Assembly: GCA_963969395.1 (NCBI GenBank)
Contig: OZ017799.1
Span: forward strand, 19,098,501-19,162,500
Reading direction: 5' to 3'
Source of the DNA: Pseudoscleropodium purum
Taxonomy: Eukaryota; Streptophyta; Bryopsida; Hypnales; Brachytheciaceae
Length of the DNA stretch: 64,000 nucleotides
Part shown: in pieces, positions 11,495-23,719 of the stretch
Position numbering within the stretch: the stretch's first letter is position 1
How the letters are laid out: each line of letters opens with the position of its first letter
Translations under genes and position numbers: made by a program
The notes under the pieces: model-generated
Told to the model about the DNA's origin: nothing
Databases searched by the model: none
Seen by the model: the letters and a program-made list of their open reading frames with translations, nothing else

Positions 11495-12630
11495 TTGACT
11501 ATTCCTACTATGCTTATACTTGATTTTGGAAAAGTTTGGGCTGTTGAAGAGACTATTATTTATAAGTCCTTTATGTATATAGATACCTCTTTATTTTGGC
11601 TTGTCAATTCAGCTATAGAAGTGGCTCTAAATCTTCCAGAGTCAATTTCAAATATCTTTGTAGCAGATGTTACTCGATGCTATGAGTTCATTCCACTAGA
11701 TGGGGATGACAATCTCCTATATGTAGTTGAATATTTAATCCAATTTGGTTTTAAACAAAACGCTAAATCTTATCTTAGAGCTACTTCTAAAATTTGGATT
11801 AGAGTGGATGAGGATGGACATGTAGCACATGCCAAATGGACTACGTTAATTTCTTGAAGCAATTGCTTTTGTTTAGATGAACAACGACTAATTGACCTTC
11901 ATAATTGGTTAATGCGCAATTGTTATGTCAACTTTGGCAATATAATTTGGCAATAGGTGATTGGCATTTCTATGGATTTTGCATGTTTACCCTTATAGTG
12001 CAACATGTATTTGTTATACTATGAATCATAGTTTGTCCAAAGCTTAGCAAGACTAATCACCCTAATATTATGGCTAGGTTTCAATTTGCATATAGATACA
12101 TTGATGATTTATATTTAGTCAATAATCGTATGCCTAAGAAATTCTTATCACCACAACAAAAGTGGATGAAACAAAATCTTTTTTGGATTAACTCTCTACA
12201 AGTGTTGGAAATTAAACCAAAGGTGGCCAAATTTGTAGAGTTTGACCCTAAGAGGAGTATTTCTGCACATTTCATAAACCTAAACATTGATATGACTACC
12301 ATGAACCAAGTACTAGGCAATTATCAATTGTATAAGTTTGAAAAAGGAAAAATTTTCTTTTTTCTTGTATTCAATATATTGTCTTTTACTCCAATAGACT
12401 AGTTAGGCAATTCTATGGGATTGTCATTTTTTAAATTGTCCCCATCATGTACCTTTCCAGTGATGTTTCTAATGTAGCCTATGAAATCTATATATTTATG
12501 TCAATTTTAAAATGAAATGGATTCTACCACAATAGATTATTAGATTATATTACCAAATTCCTTAGTACAAATAGCTTCCTAGGAGTGTGATTTGATGTCA
12601 ACACTTTTATTGAAGTTCTAAGGTACTTTT
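11495..12630 (+). pseudogene. Reverse transcriptase pseudogene with YIDD box (possibly rvt-like)
   Basis: RT motifs occur in order. Motif A is FVADVTRCYEFIPLDG in an open frame 11495-11857. Past a TGA, the same frame continues NWLMRNCYVNFGN and a motif-B-like VIGISMDFACLPL with two stops. After a frameshift near 12045, the frame 12070-12402 holds the palm AYRYIDDLYLVNN (motif C, two Asp) and SPQQKWMKQNLFWI. Beyond it, in another frame, are a YLSSDVSNVAYE segment and NRLLDYITKFLSTNSF to about 12625. This is not a Ty1, Ty3 or LINE arrangement: RYIDDL with the downstream FLSPQQ..FWI and LLDYITKF.STN blocks is what I associate with a distinct plant, algal and fungal RT group, perhaps the rvt class of domesticated RTs. 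That assignment is recall and needs a search. Multiple stops and at least three frameshifts show it is dead. Confidence 0.7.
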
Positions 12631-12872
12631 TTTTCTATGAACAAAATGCATATTATAAATTGCCAAGAAAAGATTGTATCATCTATGTTTGAGAAGTAAG
12701 CCTGGTGTGCTTTACCATGGTAAGGAATATATAAGTACATTTTTCAAGGGATGCTATGCAAGGGTAGAGGTGAGCACTCTAAACCTTAAACTCTAAATCC
12801 TTAGTCTTGTTTTATTTTTGTCTAATTTTATGAATTTGTTTTGTATAAAGGGATGTTTGAGATATACTCCAG

Positions 12873-13163
12873 ATATATATATATATATATTTTTTTTATT
12901 TTTTTTTATTTTTTTTTATTTTATTATTTATTATTTATTATTTATTATTTATTATTTATTATTTATTATTTATTATTTATTATTTATTATTTATTATTTA
13001 TTATTTATTATTTATTATTTATTATTTATTATTATTTATTATTTATTATTTATTATTTATTATTTATTATTTATTATTTATTATTATTTATTATTTATTA
13101 TTTATTATTTATTTTTTATTTTTTATTTTTTATTTTTTATTTTTTATTTTTTATTTATTTTTT
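12873..13163. repeat. Compound microsatellite (AT)n-(TTTATTA)n-(TTTTTTA)n
   Basis: An AT dinucleotide run (about 12873-12890) leads into T-rich spacers and then about 190 bp of the 7-bp unit TTTATTA with two short phase breaks. A run of TTTTTTA units follows to 13163. Long open frames read through it only because the unit has few stops in these phases. They are not genes. Confidence 0.95.
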
Positions 13164-13169
13164 AAAGTC

Positions 13170-15350
13170 CATAATATAGAATAGGTTTTACAAAAGAATT
13201 GGTAATTTTTTATAGCTTGATTTTTAAGCATATTATTGTCCGTGGACCTCTTTGGTAATAATATTGTTCAAGTCTTGTTATTGTTTTATTCCTCCCTCCT
13301 TCCTTTTCAGACAAGTATTTTATTTTATTTTATTGTAGAGTAATCTGATTGAATTATATCCCCTTGAATCAAGTTTTACCTAGGCTTTTGTAAGAATTAA
13401 TTTTAAGACTAAGGTAATTCAAATTCATAAGCAACTTACTAGTTTATTTTGCCTATGGTTATTTGTGAGTAATCCACAAGTTGTAGAATATTTTGAGACT
13501 TAATTTGCTATCATTTGATTTAAACTCAAACATATATAAAACATAGTATAACATGTAATATGGTCCATTCTAGTCTTGTGATTTGTTATTGTTTACCATG
13601 TTAGGTGACAATAGGGTATTTTTGCCTTATTGAATGGATGACAGCTCATATTATGAACATGTAGACATTTTTCAAACAGGCGAAGTCCACTAAAAAGTCC
13701 GCAAGCAGAATTTGGCCAAAAACTTCTGATTTTGAAGATTTCAGGCCACATTTCAACTTTGTATTTTAGTTTCTAGGTCGTAAAACATTCAAAAGGTATT
13801 TGTTTGGAACATGTTATATATCGTTGGAATTGTACTCTCAAGCTAGACAATCTTGTTATTTCTATACAATGCACTTCTATTAATAAAAAAACTAATATTA
13901 ATTCAATACACTATCTTGTAAATTTGGTAGCCTTCTTCTTACACTTACAACCTTCTACTTACATTGATATGCACTAAGCTTGAAAAGAATTACATATGGA
14001 TTATATTTCTATTTCCTTGCCTTCCTTAAGATGCTTATTAAAAATATTTATTGCAAATGGCCATATTGGAATACGCTTATCAAATCATCTCTACCTTCAC
14101 TACCCTCATTCTCACCCTCTTCTGCATCATCTTTATTGCCTTCTTCTCTTCCTACCACAAACATTAGCTCTTCAGTAACTTTATCTAAATTCAAAGAACC
14201 ATTGCCAACAATGTCATCCACCTCTTGGCCTTCAAAATCATGTGCTTTTGACGTTTCACCATAGCCCTCCTTTCCTTGAGTCAAAATTTTCACGGCCCCT
14301 CTCATCTTAGATCTCAACCTTTCCTTTGGAGCGGTGTAATACAATTTGTTTTTTCTTTTCTATTTTGTTTGCCTACTTCTAACTTGGAACTTCGGAACCG
14401 TAATAAATTCAAGCATTTGAATTACTACACATACATCTTTAAACAATGAGCACCTCAATATTTCTCTATTGCCTCCGCACTATTTATCGTTCACCCTTTT
14501 TACCTTTATATAAAATCCCTATAGACATTAACTCTACTGAAATGAAAACAAGCTTAGCTATTCAAAGTCTTCAACAACAACACATGTTTTGTGCAATAAT
14601 CTCTTACAATCTCCCTTTCGATAAATGAGAACAACTATCTACCACACTAACATGAAACAAATTCTAATTGCAAAGAGGACATAGAAAGTGAGACTATAAG
14701 GTCCTTTGATTTTGATGAAGGTAATAAATAAAAGGCCGTTTAGGGTAAGTGTTTTGAATCTTTGACAATTACACAGTTTTCAAACAAATCAAAATTATTA
14801 AATCTAACAGATTTATTGTTATGAATGACACTTCTAGCATAAATACACTACCACCACCATTTTACTACAACGTATACATTAAGGTTCATTGGATGCTCCT
14901 TTCATTCATGTCATCAAATATCTAAATAAAATGGATCATATTCAAAATATAACTTAATGATACTCCAAATTTCTTTAACAATCATGTTCGAATTTCATAT
15001 TACATTCAAGGTTTCAAATTGATGCATATGAGCACTTATTGAAATGTTTTCCATTATTAATAGAAATCTTGACATATATAGTACTTTGGATCTACCCCTT
15101 TTTTTTAAAGATAATTTCTAAATTAATTCATAATAAATATACCTACTTACATTGTTATTAAATATCTGACAACTTCATTTAAATTTTTCCTAATCTTTAC
15201 ATATATGATTGTACACCTTTCTTTCTACTTTGTAATCATCATGTGCTTGTAATTTACCTAAGTATTTATTCTAATGAGGTCTTCTTCGACCAATTCAAAT
15301 TCATTTCATTTCCTAAATTCTTGTTAGAGTCCCTCATTGTTATACTTTTC
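13170..15350. other. AT-rich stretch; one weak acidic ORF on the minus strand
   Basis: No supported gene was seen. The minus strand at 14344-14048 can encode 98 residues with an acidic tail (EEGNKDDAEEGENEG) and a basic start. It shows no domain I know, and pyrimidine-rich low-complexity DNA on the plus strand explains its length. The remainder is AT-rich and featureless. Confidence 0.4.
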
Positions 15351-15352
15351 TT

Positions 15353-15590
15353 ACCATTTTCTATCTATACATACTAGAGAAAACTAGGTCATCATCCAAC
15401 TACTTTGTTATATGTTTGTTTCCAATAAAATACCTTTTTTTCAATTTATTTTCTTATAGTGCGATTTTCTTAGAAAGCAATGTTTATTCATTCTATTATT
15501 GTTCTATAACATCTCTCCAGCATGAAAGATACGATCAGTTATTTCAACCACAATATTGCACAATAAAGGTCAAAGATAATAGCATTGTTG
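15353..15590. repeat. Direct repeat, copy 1 (about 238 bp)
   Basis: Nearly identical to 16457-16691, both running from ACCATTTTCTATCTATACAT to AGATAATAGCATTGT. Only about half a dozen substitutions are visible, for example TTGTTATATG against TTGCTATATG. The blocks flank an 866-bp AT-rich spacer. Confidence 0.9.
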
Positions 15591-16456
15591 AAACACACTT
15601 TTTCCTACTTCTTTCCTGATTTTATTAATGTACTTATATCCTACAATGTTCTAAATGTCTATTACATTCGATCCACTTGATCTTCTCTTCTATTATTCTT
15701 TGTCTTGGAGTTTTATTGGTGGAACGTTGATTTGGTAGTTATTGTTGTGTTTGGCTTGAATGGCTTGAAAGTTGGATTTGCTTGAATTGCTTGAGTCTTG
15801 AAATGTCGATCTTGTGTATTTGATAGTTGTAATAATCATCCTAATACAATAAAAAATTTGCTTTATATAGTTTTCTGCGGTCATAGGGGAACTAATCCTA
15901 TGGCTATAGGTCTAGGTACATTCTAATTAAAATCCCCTAACCGCTGTAACAACTTCCTCCTTACCTAATTCCTTTTTAAAACTAGCCTAGTAACTCTATG
16001 TACTAAGTAAGTTGTGTTGCCTTTGGTCTTCTTTGTCTGTACTAAAGTGGTCTTTTGCATAATTAATAACTTGTGTAATAAGATAACTTTATTCATTATT
16101 AATTCTTTAATCTTATAGTCTGAAGTATATTCTTTCGTTTTTTATATGATTGCATTCAGGTCTTTATGTTCCACAAGGTTAAATTAATTCCTGAAATGAT
16201 TAAAAAATACTGTGGACCATATTATTTTTCCTATCCAAAAATTAATAGTCTTTGTATAATAATCTTTTGGCTTATACAAGTGTTTTTGTTTCCTAAAGAC
16301 TACTATATTCTACCTATAAATAGGTGTATATTGTAATTTCTAAAAGTCTAATAATTCTTTATAGGAGTTTGAAATAGGCTGATTAGTAAATTCTATTTTC
16401 TATATTTTGTCACTTTTCAAGGCATCATTTGAGGTTAACATTTACTCCAACATTTA
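15591..16456. other. Spacer between the direct repeats
   Basis: AT-rich, no gene. It has a TATA-like TATAAATAGG near 16314 and a small GC-richer patch near 15880-15950 (TAGGGGAACTAATCCTATGG). Repeat-spacer-repeat could reflect an insertion combined with a duplication, but no LTR-type ends were identified. Confidence 0.4.
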
Positions 16457-16691
16457 CCATTTTCTATCTATACATACTAGAGAAAACTAGGTCATCATCC
16501 AACTACTTTGCTATATGTTTGTTTCCAATAAAATACCTTTTTTTCAATTTATTTTCTTATAGTGCGATTTTCTTAGAAAACAATATTTATTCATTCTATT
16601 ATTGTTCTACAACATCTCTCCAGCATGAAAGATACGATCAGTTATTTCAACCACAATATTGCACAATAAAGGTCAAAGATAATAGCATTGT
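16457..16691. repeat. Direct repeat, copy 2
   Basis: Second copy of the 15353-15590 block in the same orientation. Here the sequence runs on into the decayed transposase region at 16840, so this copy is probably at the original position. That order is inference. Confidence 0.9.
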
Positions 16692-16839
16692 ATATGATGT
16701 TCTATGTTGTTTGTCTTCATTGTTTTTCATATGTCATGTCAGTATAGTGTTTTACAGTATGCTTCCAAAATGAGTTCATGTAGATCCTCATCTCAAGACA
16801 ATATCCAACCATTTAGAGTCTAGATATTTTTCCACCACA

Positions 16840-17481
16840 TTGGAGTGCCATCTAATGATGCAATTCATGGATATGGTAGTTGTGAGAGAAAACGGTGAAG
16901 GTGTACTTGTAATTTTTGCAATAGGAATAGATGGACTTGCTTCTATATTGACATTGAGATTAAGTCTTAGGTTTAAACTTCAGACTGATTCTATTCATCT
17001 AGATGAAAACATTTTTGGTTCTAACTCTGGAAACCTTACTCACACCGTCGGACAACTACTGTCTTTAGTTGGAGAAAATACAATGTGGATCTTGAAGCTT
17101 GGAAGATATAGGGCTTATAAAGTCGTTAGTATAGTTGAATCCAACTCTAAAGGTGTACAAACCATTTCTTTGTCCTCTTCCGCTTCCTTTCAAACCCCAC
17201 TTTTGAACCATGTCAAGGTTGAACCTCGAATACACCTTATCACCATCTTTAGTTTAGATTCTAAAGCAAATTCTCTTGAACCTAGCTTGAATTTGGGGAC
17301 TCCTTTTGCTGTAGTTTTGTTTACAGATCCTTCATTTATATTAGTGGTGACGCCTAATGTAGGTGTCTCTAATGGGTTAGCAATATCTATAATTGACTGC
17401 TTGAGAGTATTATATAATTTGAAGGGATGTAGGAATGTCTCGTCGAAACTAGACTATGATAGTATTCAAATACAAAAGTGA
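16840..17481 (+). pseudogene. 213-codon ORF, probably N-terminal part of the MULE-like pseudogene
   Basis: An uninterrupted frame of 213 codons in AT-rich DNA, ending at the point where the recognisable transposase frame begins one base out of phase (17478). I do not recognise a domain. It is rich in aliphatic and serine residues and holds the repeated theme SNSGNLTHTVG ... SNSKGVQTISL. Its length is unusual for this base composition, and it abuts the transposase piece without a gap, so I infer it is the less conserved N-terminal region of the same gene, displaced by a frameshift. A chance ORF is the alternative. Confidence 0.4.
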
Positions 17482-18960
17482 TAATATTACCTCCGTCTTT
17501 CAATGGCAATGTTATATTTGAATTGCTTGCAACTGATACTAGTGGCACCTCATCCCAAGCAAAACAAATGGCCGGCATGGATAAGCGGTATGATGGTCGT
17601 GTTTGGTCAAAGATAGTGACTACAAATATAGTCAATCAAATGGGTTTATCTTTCCAAAAGTCTAATTGCTTGGGGCACCTTTGTTGTATGAATTCTAACT
17701 ATGAATTTCTGAATTGTATATATTGAATTCAAGAAGTCAATGAGTTAGAATGGGAAGGGCTTTCACCAACAACACTCAATATTGGACAAATGCATCCACT
17801 AGGTTCAGCTTTGATATGCAAGATCTGCAAAGAGCCTCCGGCATGTATTGTGCGGTGTACTGTGTAAGTGTATTATGTAACAGAAAATTACACAATGACT
17901 AGGGCGTTTGTTCATCTTGGGATTCACGTACATCCAATAAAGGACAGAGAACTTTGAGACATGCAAGAGAGAACCCGAACTCTAATTGGAGAGCAATTAG
18001 AACGAACACGTTCGGCAATGAATTTTTCAATTGTTATGGAAGCTACGAAGGAACTTCTAGAAGACTTACTTTTGTGTCCGAACGGAAAACAACCAAAGGC
18101 CATGGACTTTGATGATTTGATGTTGGTCTTGGAAAAATGCAAGTACTTAAGCTCTCTAAGTATACGGAACAAGGTAACTTCCTTCAAGTGTTTAAGAAAA
18201 TTTGGAGTCATTAATAGCATAACCAAGTTGAGAGGGTCTAACACATGGGCATTTGTGTAAGAAAATAAAGGGACAGATATAGATAAGGTATTTGTTTTTA
18301 AAATATCCGAAGTAGGTCTAGAAAGTAGAGTTGATTTGGTGAAGTGTATGTAAAGAGGTAGAGATCTTCAAGAAGTTTGGTTGATGTTTGATCATGTTAA
18401 GCATGTTGAAGATTGGACAATCATAGCATGCCACGTCTACAACTTAGCTTATTGTCGTGTTATGACAATTGCATTTTGCAACATGTAGTCCAAGGATTGC
18501 GCAACACAAGTTCTTTTTTGGAAGAACTTGAATTCAGTTTTAAAACGATATGGTGTAGTAGAGACTCAATTCAAGGGCTTCATGGCGGATAGTGCGCAAG
18601 CCAATTGGAATACTGTAAGGATTGTATGTGGTTCAAGGGACATTGCTAGACCTATGCCTTATTGAGAAAGGACTTGCCTTTTCCATTGGACTCAATCCAT
18701 GAAGAAACATACGAAGGGGGACATTCAAAACAATTTACAAGATCAATACCGTTTGTTATGCAAACAATATAAAAATGCTTCATCAACCGCCTAGTCTGAA
18801 GAACGTTATCAAGCCATTAGAGCATGGTGGTTGTCATCAGGTGCCACCACGAAAGAAGGGTTGCGTCACTTGGAGTTGTAGCTTTCATTTTGGCATTTTT
18901 GGTATCAACAATGGAGAGGGTTTAATCATCTTATAAGTTTTTTGCCTCATTTACTATCAT
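17478..18960 (+). pseudogene. SWIM/MULE-like transposase pseudogene, N-terminal and catalytic half
   Basis: A single frame can be followed for almost 1.5 kb with only in-frame stops and no frameshift. Landmarks are PPSFNGNVIFEL and AKQMAGMDKRYDGRVW (17478-17600), CKICKEPPACI (about 17826), then a block 17961-18260 with MDFDDLMLVLEKCKYL. Later come FDHVKHVEDWTIIACHVY, FKGFMADSAQANWN (about 18577), CLFHWTQSMKKHTKGD (about 18672) and AIRAWWLSSGA (about 18817). These blocks resemble a plant transposase-like family with a MULE-type DDE core and a C-terminal SWIM finger; recognition is from memory of the pattern. Stops at 17724, 18258, 18348, 18486, 18663, 18789 and 18879 fit C-to-T changes (CAA, CAG or CGA to a stop, or TGG to TAG). 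The C-terminal half lies at 21.5-22.9 kb. Confidence 0.7.
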
Positions 18961-19029
18961 TTGTAAGCATGTCAGATTCTTTATTGGTGAATTGAATTGA
19001 TCTTTTTTTTTTCAAGCATTAATACAAAA

Positions 19030-21470
19030 GTTTTATAATTAGCTTAGTACTGGTATAAAATGTTGTCAATATTGGGCATTGTTTCATGACTCATAGTTAG
19101 GACACCTATCAAGGTCTTTTTTGAGATTGAGAGGGATTTCTCTATTGTTAGGGTGTCCGACATTCTGTTTCTTTTCTTTTTAGTATGTGTTGCTGTAGTC
19201 AGGTTTTTGGAATCCCTATTCCAAATGCTACCAATTTCGAACACCAGGGAATGATCTATGTAAGGTTAGTGTAGTGTGTTCAAATGTCACTTTGTACTTA
19301 AGTTTTGAAGATAGAATAAAAATTCCTTTTTATTCCCACTAAATACCCCAAGAAACAGTCCATTATAAGATAAAAGACTCAGCATGCATGTCCCTGTCCT
19401 GTCTAGTGTTCTAGGGCTCAGGACAATATGTTTGGACAATATGTCAAGTTGGACTGACTTGTGTATGGATGCAATGCAGGACTTAGACTTTAGTACAGCC
19501 CACTATAGTACTTTGAAAATAGTACAATTATACGTATTTAATATTTCCAAAAACTTTAGAGTTTAAGGGTTTAGAAAGTCTTACAATGGGTTGCCCCTCA
19601 ACAACTCTAGGGACAATATTGGCCAATACATGGATTAATCGATTCCTACAATTCCCAAAATTCAAATTTACTTCATACATATGTAATTTCAATGCAGATT
19701 CTAATAGTAATTAATACAAAATAATTAATAGAATTTTAAATCTAGTTCCCAATTAGGGGTCACGGCCCTTGGGTTGTTCGAAAAATTTGGACCTTATTTT
19801 AAATTTGTTTTAATTGAACGTTTAGTTTAAAACATCCAAGACCGTGGTACCCGGTCAATACCCGGTTGATACCCTCACTGGTTTCCTCACGAGTATCAAT
19901 CGGCAAACCCGGTCCGGTTATCAATCAGAGAGGGGTATCGGCAAATCGAGGCGGGTATCCTAGGGCGGGCCGGTCTGCTTGAGCGGCGCCTGTCCACGCT
20001 TGAACTTCGGCGTGCAGGCTGCCTCCGGCGATCAAGTTTTTCCTTCAATTTCTCAAATTTTGACCACATTGCACGAGTTCATTGCACTTACTGAACTCAC
20101 GATTCCCTTTTGGTTTCAATTCCAGTTGGAATTCCAATTTCAATTCCTGGTTTGTGATGATGATTGCAATTCAAATCCCTAATTCAGTTGTCACTATAGA
20201 TCACCGAATTAGCAATTTCTACACCGAAATCAAACCAATTTCACAACCAATTTCATACCCTTGGTTCTCTTGATCAATCATACACGAGGATCCACATGGA
20301 AGATTACGAATTTGAATTTTGAATTTCTTCCACCGAGGTCTGACTCGACGCTGTGATACAACTCCCTGCAACAACAGCTTGATCAACCAAACAATCTCAC
20401 AATCTTGTAAACAGTCTCACAATCCTGAACAGCCGATCTTCCAATTTCCAGAATGACGAATGAAATTCGATTGTTGGCCGAATTGGTCGATCAGCCCTTG
20501 ATTCTCTTCCTATCAGTCTCCTTGTTTCTCTCCGAAATCATGCTCCAAACTCACCGAGTCACTTTGCTCCTCCGTTCCACCACCCAATCAGGCGTCGCCT
20601 CCGTTCGGGGTCTCAGCCCGCTCAAGCCAGTGTCTCCTCCGTCGGTGCAATAAGGAATTTTTCAGCACTCGTAATCCAATGTGCAAGCAGGCTGTCACGA
20701 TCTCTGAATAATGCTCTAACAATCAAATTCTCTCAATCCGCCAATCCCTCAGAAGTCGTTCAAATCTCACAAATCAAGACTCCTTGCAACGCGAGGCATT
20801 AGGGATTGAAAACTTCAAATCCATACACGCACACAATCACAATTCACAATTTCAAAACAGCATAATTGAAACAGCACTTTTATTCCTCAGCACAAATTAC
20901 GTAAAATTACATCACTTTTGACAACAATGAACAGCACCGAAAAACAATAGACAGCGCAAGAACAGCGCAGGGTAATTACACAGCACGGGGGGAAGAGAGA
21001 AATTGAGAGAGAAGGGAGGGATTAAATCAGAAATTCGGGGGTGATCGGAAAAGTTGCAACTCGTCGTGACCAGCACAACGTTCCTACTTGCACCTCCAAA
21101 TCCCTAATTTGCATTTTCTTTTTCTTTTAACCTCAGCTTTTTCTTTATCTTTCTCCTTTTACTTTTACTTTAACTTTTTCTTTGCCTTTTTGCCATTTTC
21201 TATTAGTTTGTAGCTACTTACTAAAGTATCTTTTTGCTTTTTGGATATTTTAGTGTACTTTGGACTTCTTTAACACTAAATACTCAAAATATATATAAAT
21301 AATATAGGAAATGTCATAGAAAATAAAAAAAGTTGTATAAAAACGTAAAAGCTAGACTACAGTTGCATTCTGCATTGCAACACTAAATACACTCGTTGCA
21401 ATTATAGTCTTTCTTTCTTCTGATTTTATAAGATGGAATAGCATAGAACCTACAAAGATGTAATATAGGT
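19030..21470. mobile_element. Probable insertion splitting the MULE-like pseudogene
   Basis: The two halves of one transposase are separated by about 2.4 kb. The middle, 19840-21115, is clearly richer in GC than its surroundings. It starts with repeated ACCCGGT/GGGTATC motifs (19850-19965) and ends in a purine-rich block GGGGGGAAGAGAGAAATTG near 20987, then a long pyrimidine tract (21115-21250). A 66-codon frame at 20453-20653 (from ATGACGAATG) has no recognised domain. The composition suggests an LTR or other mobile DNA, but no matching ends or target duplication were found by eye, so the class is unknown. Confidence 0.4.
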
Positions 21471-21486
21471 GTTGTATTTCTATGAT

Positions 21487-22935
21487 TACAAGATCTTACT
21501 GCATTTGAGAAAGCTGAAATGCCATTGTGCAACCTAGCAAAGATAGTCCATAACAAGTGACTACAACAATTTGAAAATCGTGGAAATGATTTATATATAG
21601 ACATTGTTGATGATTTTGTGAGAGTGTTTATGCAAATGGTAAAGTATTACCAATACTTAAAAAGAAATCAAGCGGGGACTAAGCCAAGGAAGAAAGAACT
21701 CCTCCTATGACTTGCACAACGCTCGGCAGAAAGAACTGAAATCCAAAGTCTCTTACCGCAACTATTTCTAATATTCTAGAAGTTGAAAATTTTATCAATA
21801 GGGAACCCCATCTTAAAAGTCAGGAAGTATTTGATCACAAAAGAGGGAGGCCGACATGCCTCTTGGTTGCCAGTTTGATTCACATAGACCTGATAAGGTG
21901 AATTTTTTTCATCCACATGTTCAAACAAGGGCCTTCCAAGCAACAACAAGCCGAGATGAATTTAATCCAATTTTAGAAGAGGTTGCTATACTTGTGGATA
22001 TAGAAGTTCATAATTCAATGTCAATTGACAAGAATCTTGGACAACTTGGTCCTCGTAAGTGGACTCATGTATCTACAATTCAAGAAAGTGTATATAATGA
22101 GGCGCAAAGGCACATTGCCCGATTGATAAAAATATTTGCGAAAGCATGTTTTGCACCTCAATAAATTATGAAGAAGAAGTACATGGCCAAAATCATCCAA
22201 CACAACGTTGTACCAGCTGCGCTAACATATACAGGTATAATGGTAAATTACAAGAAGAATTTACATGAGAGCATGCAATTTTACTTCTACAATGACGACA
22301 TTGAACATTGTGTAAAGGTAACACGGTGCAAGTAGGTGTTATCCGTGCCGTCTATGCCCACCATTTGGCCGGTCCAAATAGGCACAAAATTTTTAAAGGT
22401 TGAAATCTTAGCTCTTGAATCTGCTAGTTTTATGCTTCCACAACTGCAAGCTATTTCACCTCGACGACTCTTCGGCGGAAAAGAAGGTGTAGAACTTGTT
22501 TGTGCCTATACTACTCCATTGTCACTAGATGAGCATCCAAAGTTTCGAGCGAGTAAAGTTGTTCGTAGGAACTCTAAAGCACCAACAACAAAGCAACAAA
22601 ACAATTGCGCTTCGACCCTCACTTTGAATGCCCACATTCAAAGAATTACAATGGTTCCCCATCTAGATTTCGATTGCATTGTTTCTTTGAATTCAGCAAT
22701 ATAACCTCGAAATGAAGATTATATGCTAACAATTTCATCTTTCCTAGAGTACATATGCTTGAATTTCAAAGAGATGAAGTTGATTAGTTTGGGTAAGCAT
22801 GGAAGTTGGGCAAACTGTAAACATTTTTATTACATGTTCACTATAATTTGTAATTTACAATGTACGGTAGATGTCTTCATCCATGCTATTAGTTTCAGCT
22901 TCAATGAAATAAAGCAAATTTTGGGATCCTAAATC
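21487..22935 (+). pseudogene. SWIM/MULE-like transposase pseudogene, C-terminal half
   Basis: This continues the 17.5-19.0 kb reading. A first piece near 21495-21720 reads AFEKAEMPLCNLAKIVHNK and later RVFMQMVKYYQYLKRNQAG. From 21856 to 22932 one frame holds, interrupted by four stops. It has DSHRPDKVNFFHP, then MKKKYMAKIIQHNVVPAALT, QFYFYNDDIEHCVKVTR, LDEHPKFRASKVVRRNS, NCASTLTLNAHIQRI and FDCIVSLNSA. The end, 22723-22932, carries a SWIM-like zinc finger in which the NCKHFYY part (Cys, His) is clear. The first Cys of the expected CxC is replaced (EYICLNF). SWIM fingers are common at the C-terminus of MULE transposases. No frameshift is needed after 21856, so decay here was mostly by point mutation. 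Confidence 0.65.
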
Positions 22936-22939
22936 ATTT

Positions 22940-23711
22940 GGGATCTAATTAGATTTTATTTTTAGCTAGAGATGATTTTTCCTTGTTTTTACAAGTCTAC
23001 TATGTACTCATAAATGAGGATGTAGTGAGACTAAAAGGGCTACTACTTGCATTACTTTAAATTCACTTGTTTGAAAATTACAAAGCAATGGTGTCCTTTG
23101 CATTGTATGTATGATGGTTTGAATTTGAAGTGTCTAAACCATGTGAATTTTTTGGGCCATTTAAATTGTGTCTTTCTTTTACTTGCAACCATAAACACAC
23201 TAAAATCCTATTATTGTCTGCAATTCAAATTCAATAGGCCTATATGTGAACATGCTAACAAGGTCCTAAATTACTATGCCATCCTTCCAAGGTTAAAAGA
23301 ACAGTTCAATTTTACAATTCCATATCAACCACGGTAATAGGTATAGGACCCTAAACCCGTGACATGGAAGAAATAGCCCTAAATTAAATCTGAAGCAGTC
23401 ATAGGACTTCCAAGTTGTAATTTTAGTTGTAGGTCGGAATTGTACAAGTTTGCCCTATGATTTTTAATGAAATTCTTATCCATTTTTTTTATCATCAGAT
23501 GCAAAGTTATAGTTGAAAATAATTTTGTTAATTTTTTTTTAAAACCTTAAACCAATATTTTTCTTATTGTCAACAAAATTCTTACTTTTGGTTCATCAAA
23601 ATATTTAATGAATTTTATCCAACATTTCCATCTACTTTCATCCAACATTTTTTCTACTATCATCTATAATTCTATTTTCATCTAATTTTTCCATCTTCTT
23701 CCATGTACATC
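22940..23711. other. AT-rich stretch after the transposase pseudogene
   Basis: An open frame 23047-23337 (96 codons) is Cys-rich at its start but has no recognised domain and is probably chance or more of the same decayed element. The rest up to the MITE at 23720 shows nothing. Confidence 0.35.
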
Positions 23712-23719
23712 CTTTAGAC

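Noticed and set aside
12818..13179. Two overlapping ORFs of 112-115 codons of Tyr, Leu, Phe and Ile
   Set aside because: They are translations of the TTTATTA microsatellite, not genes.
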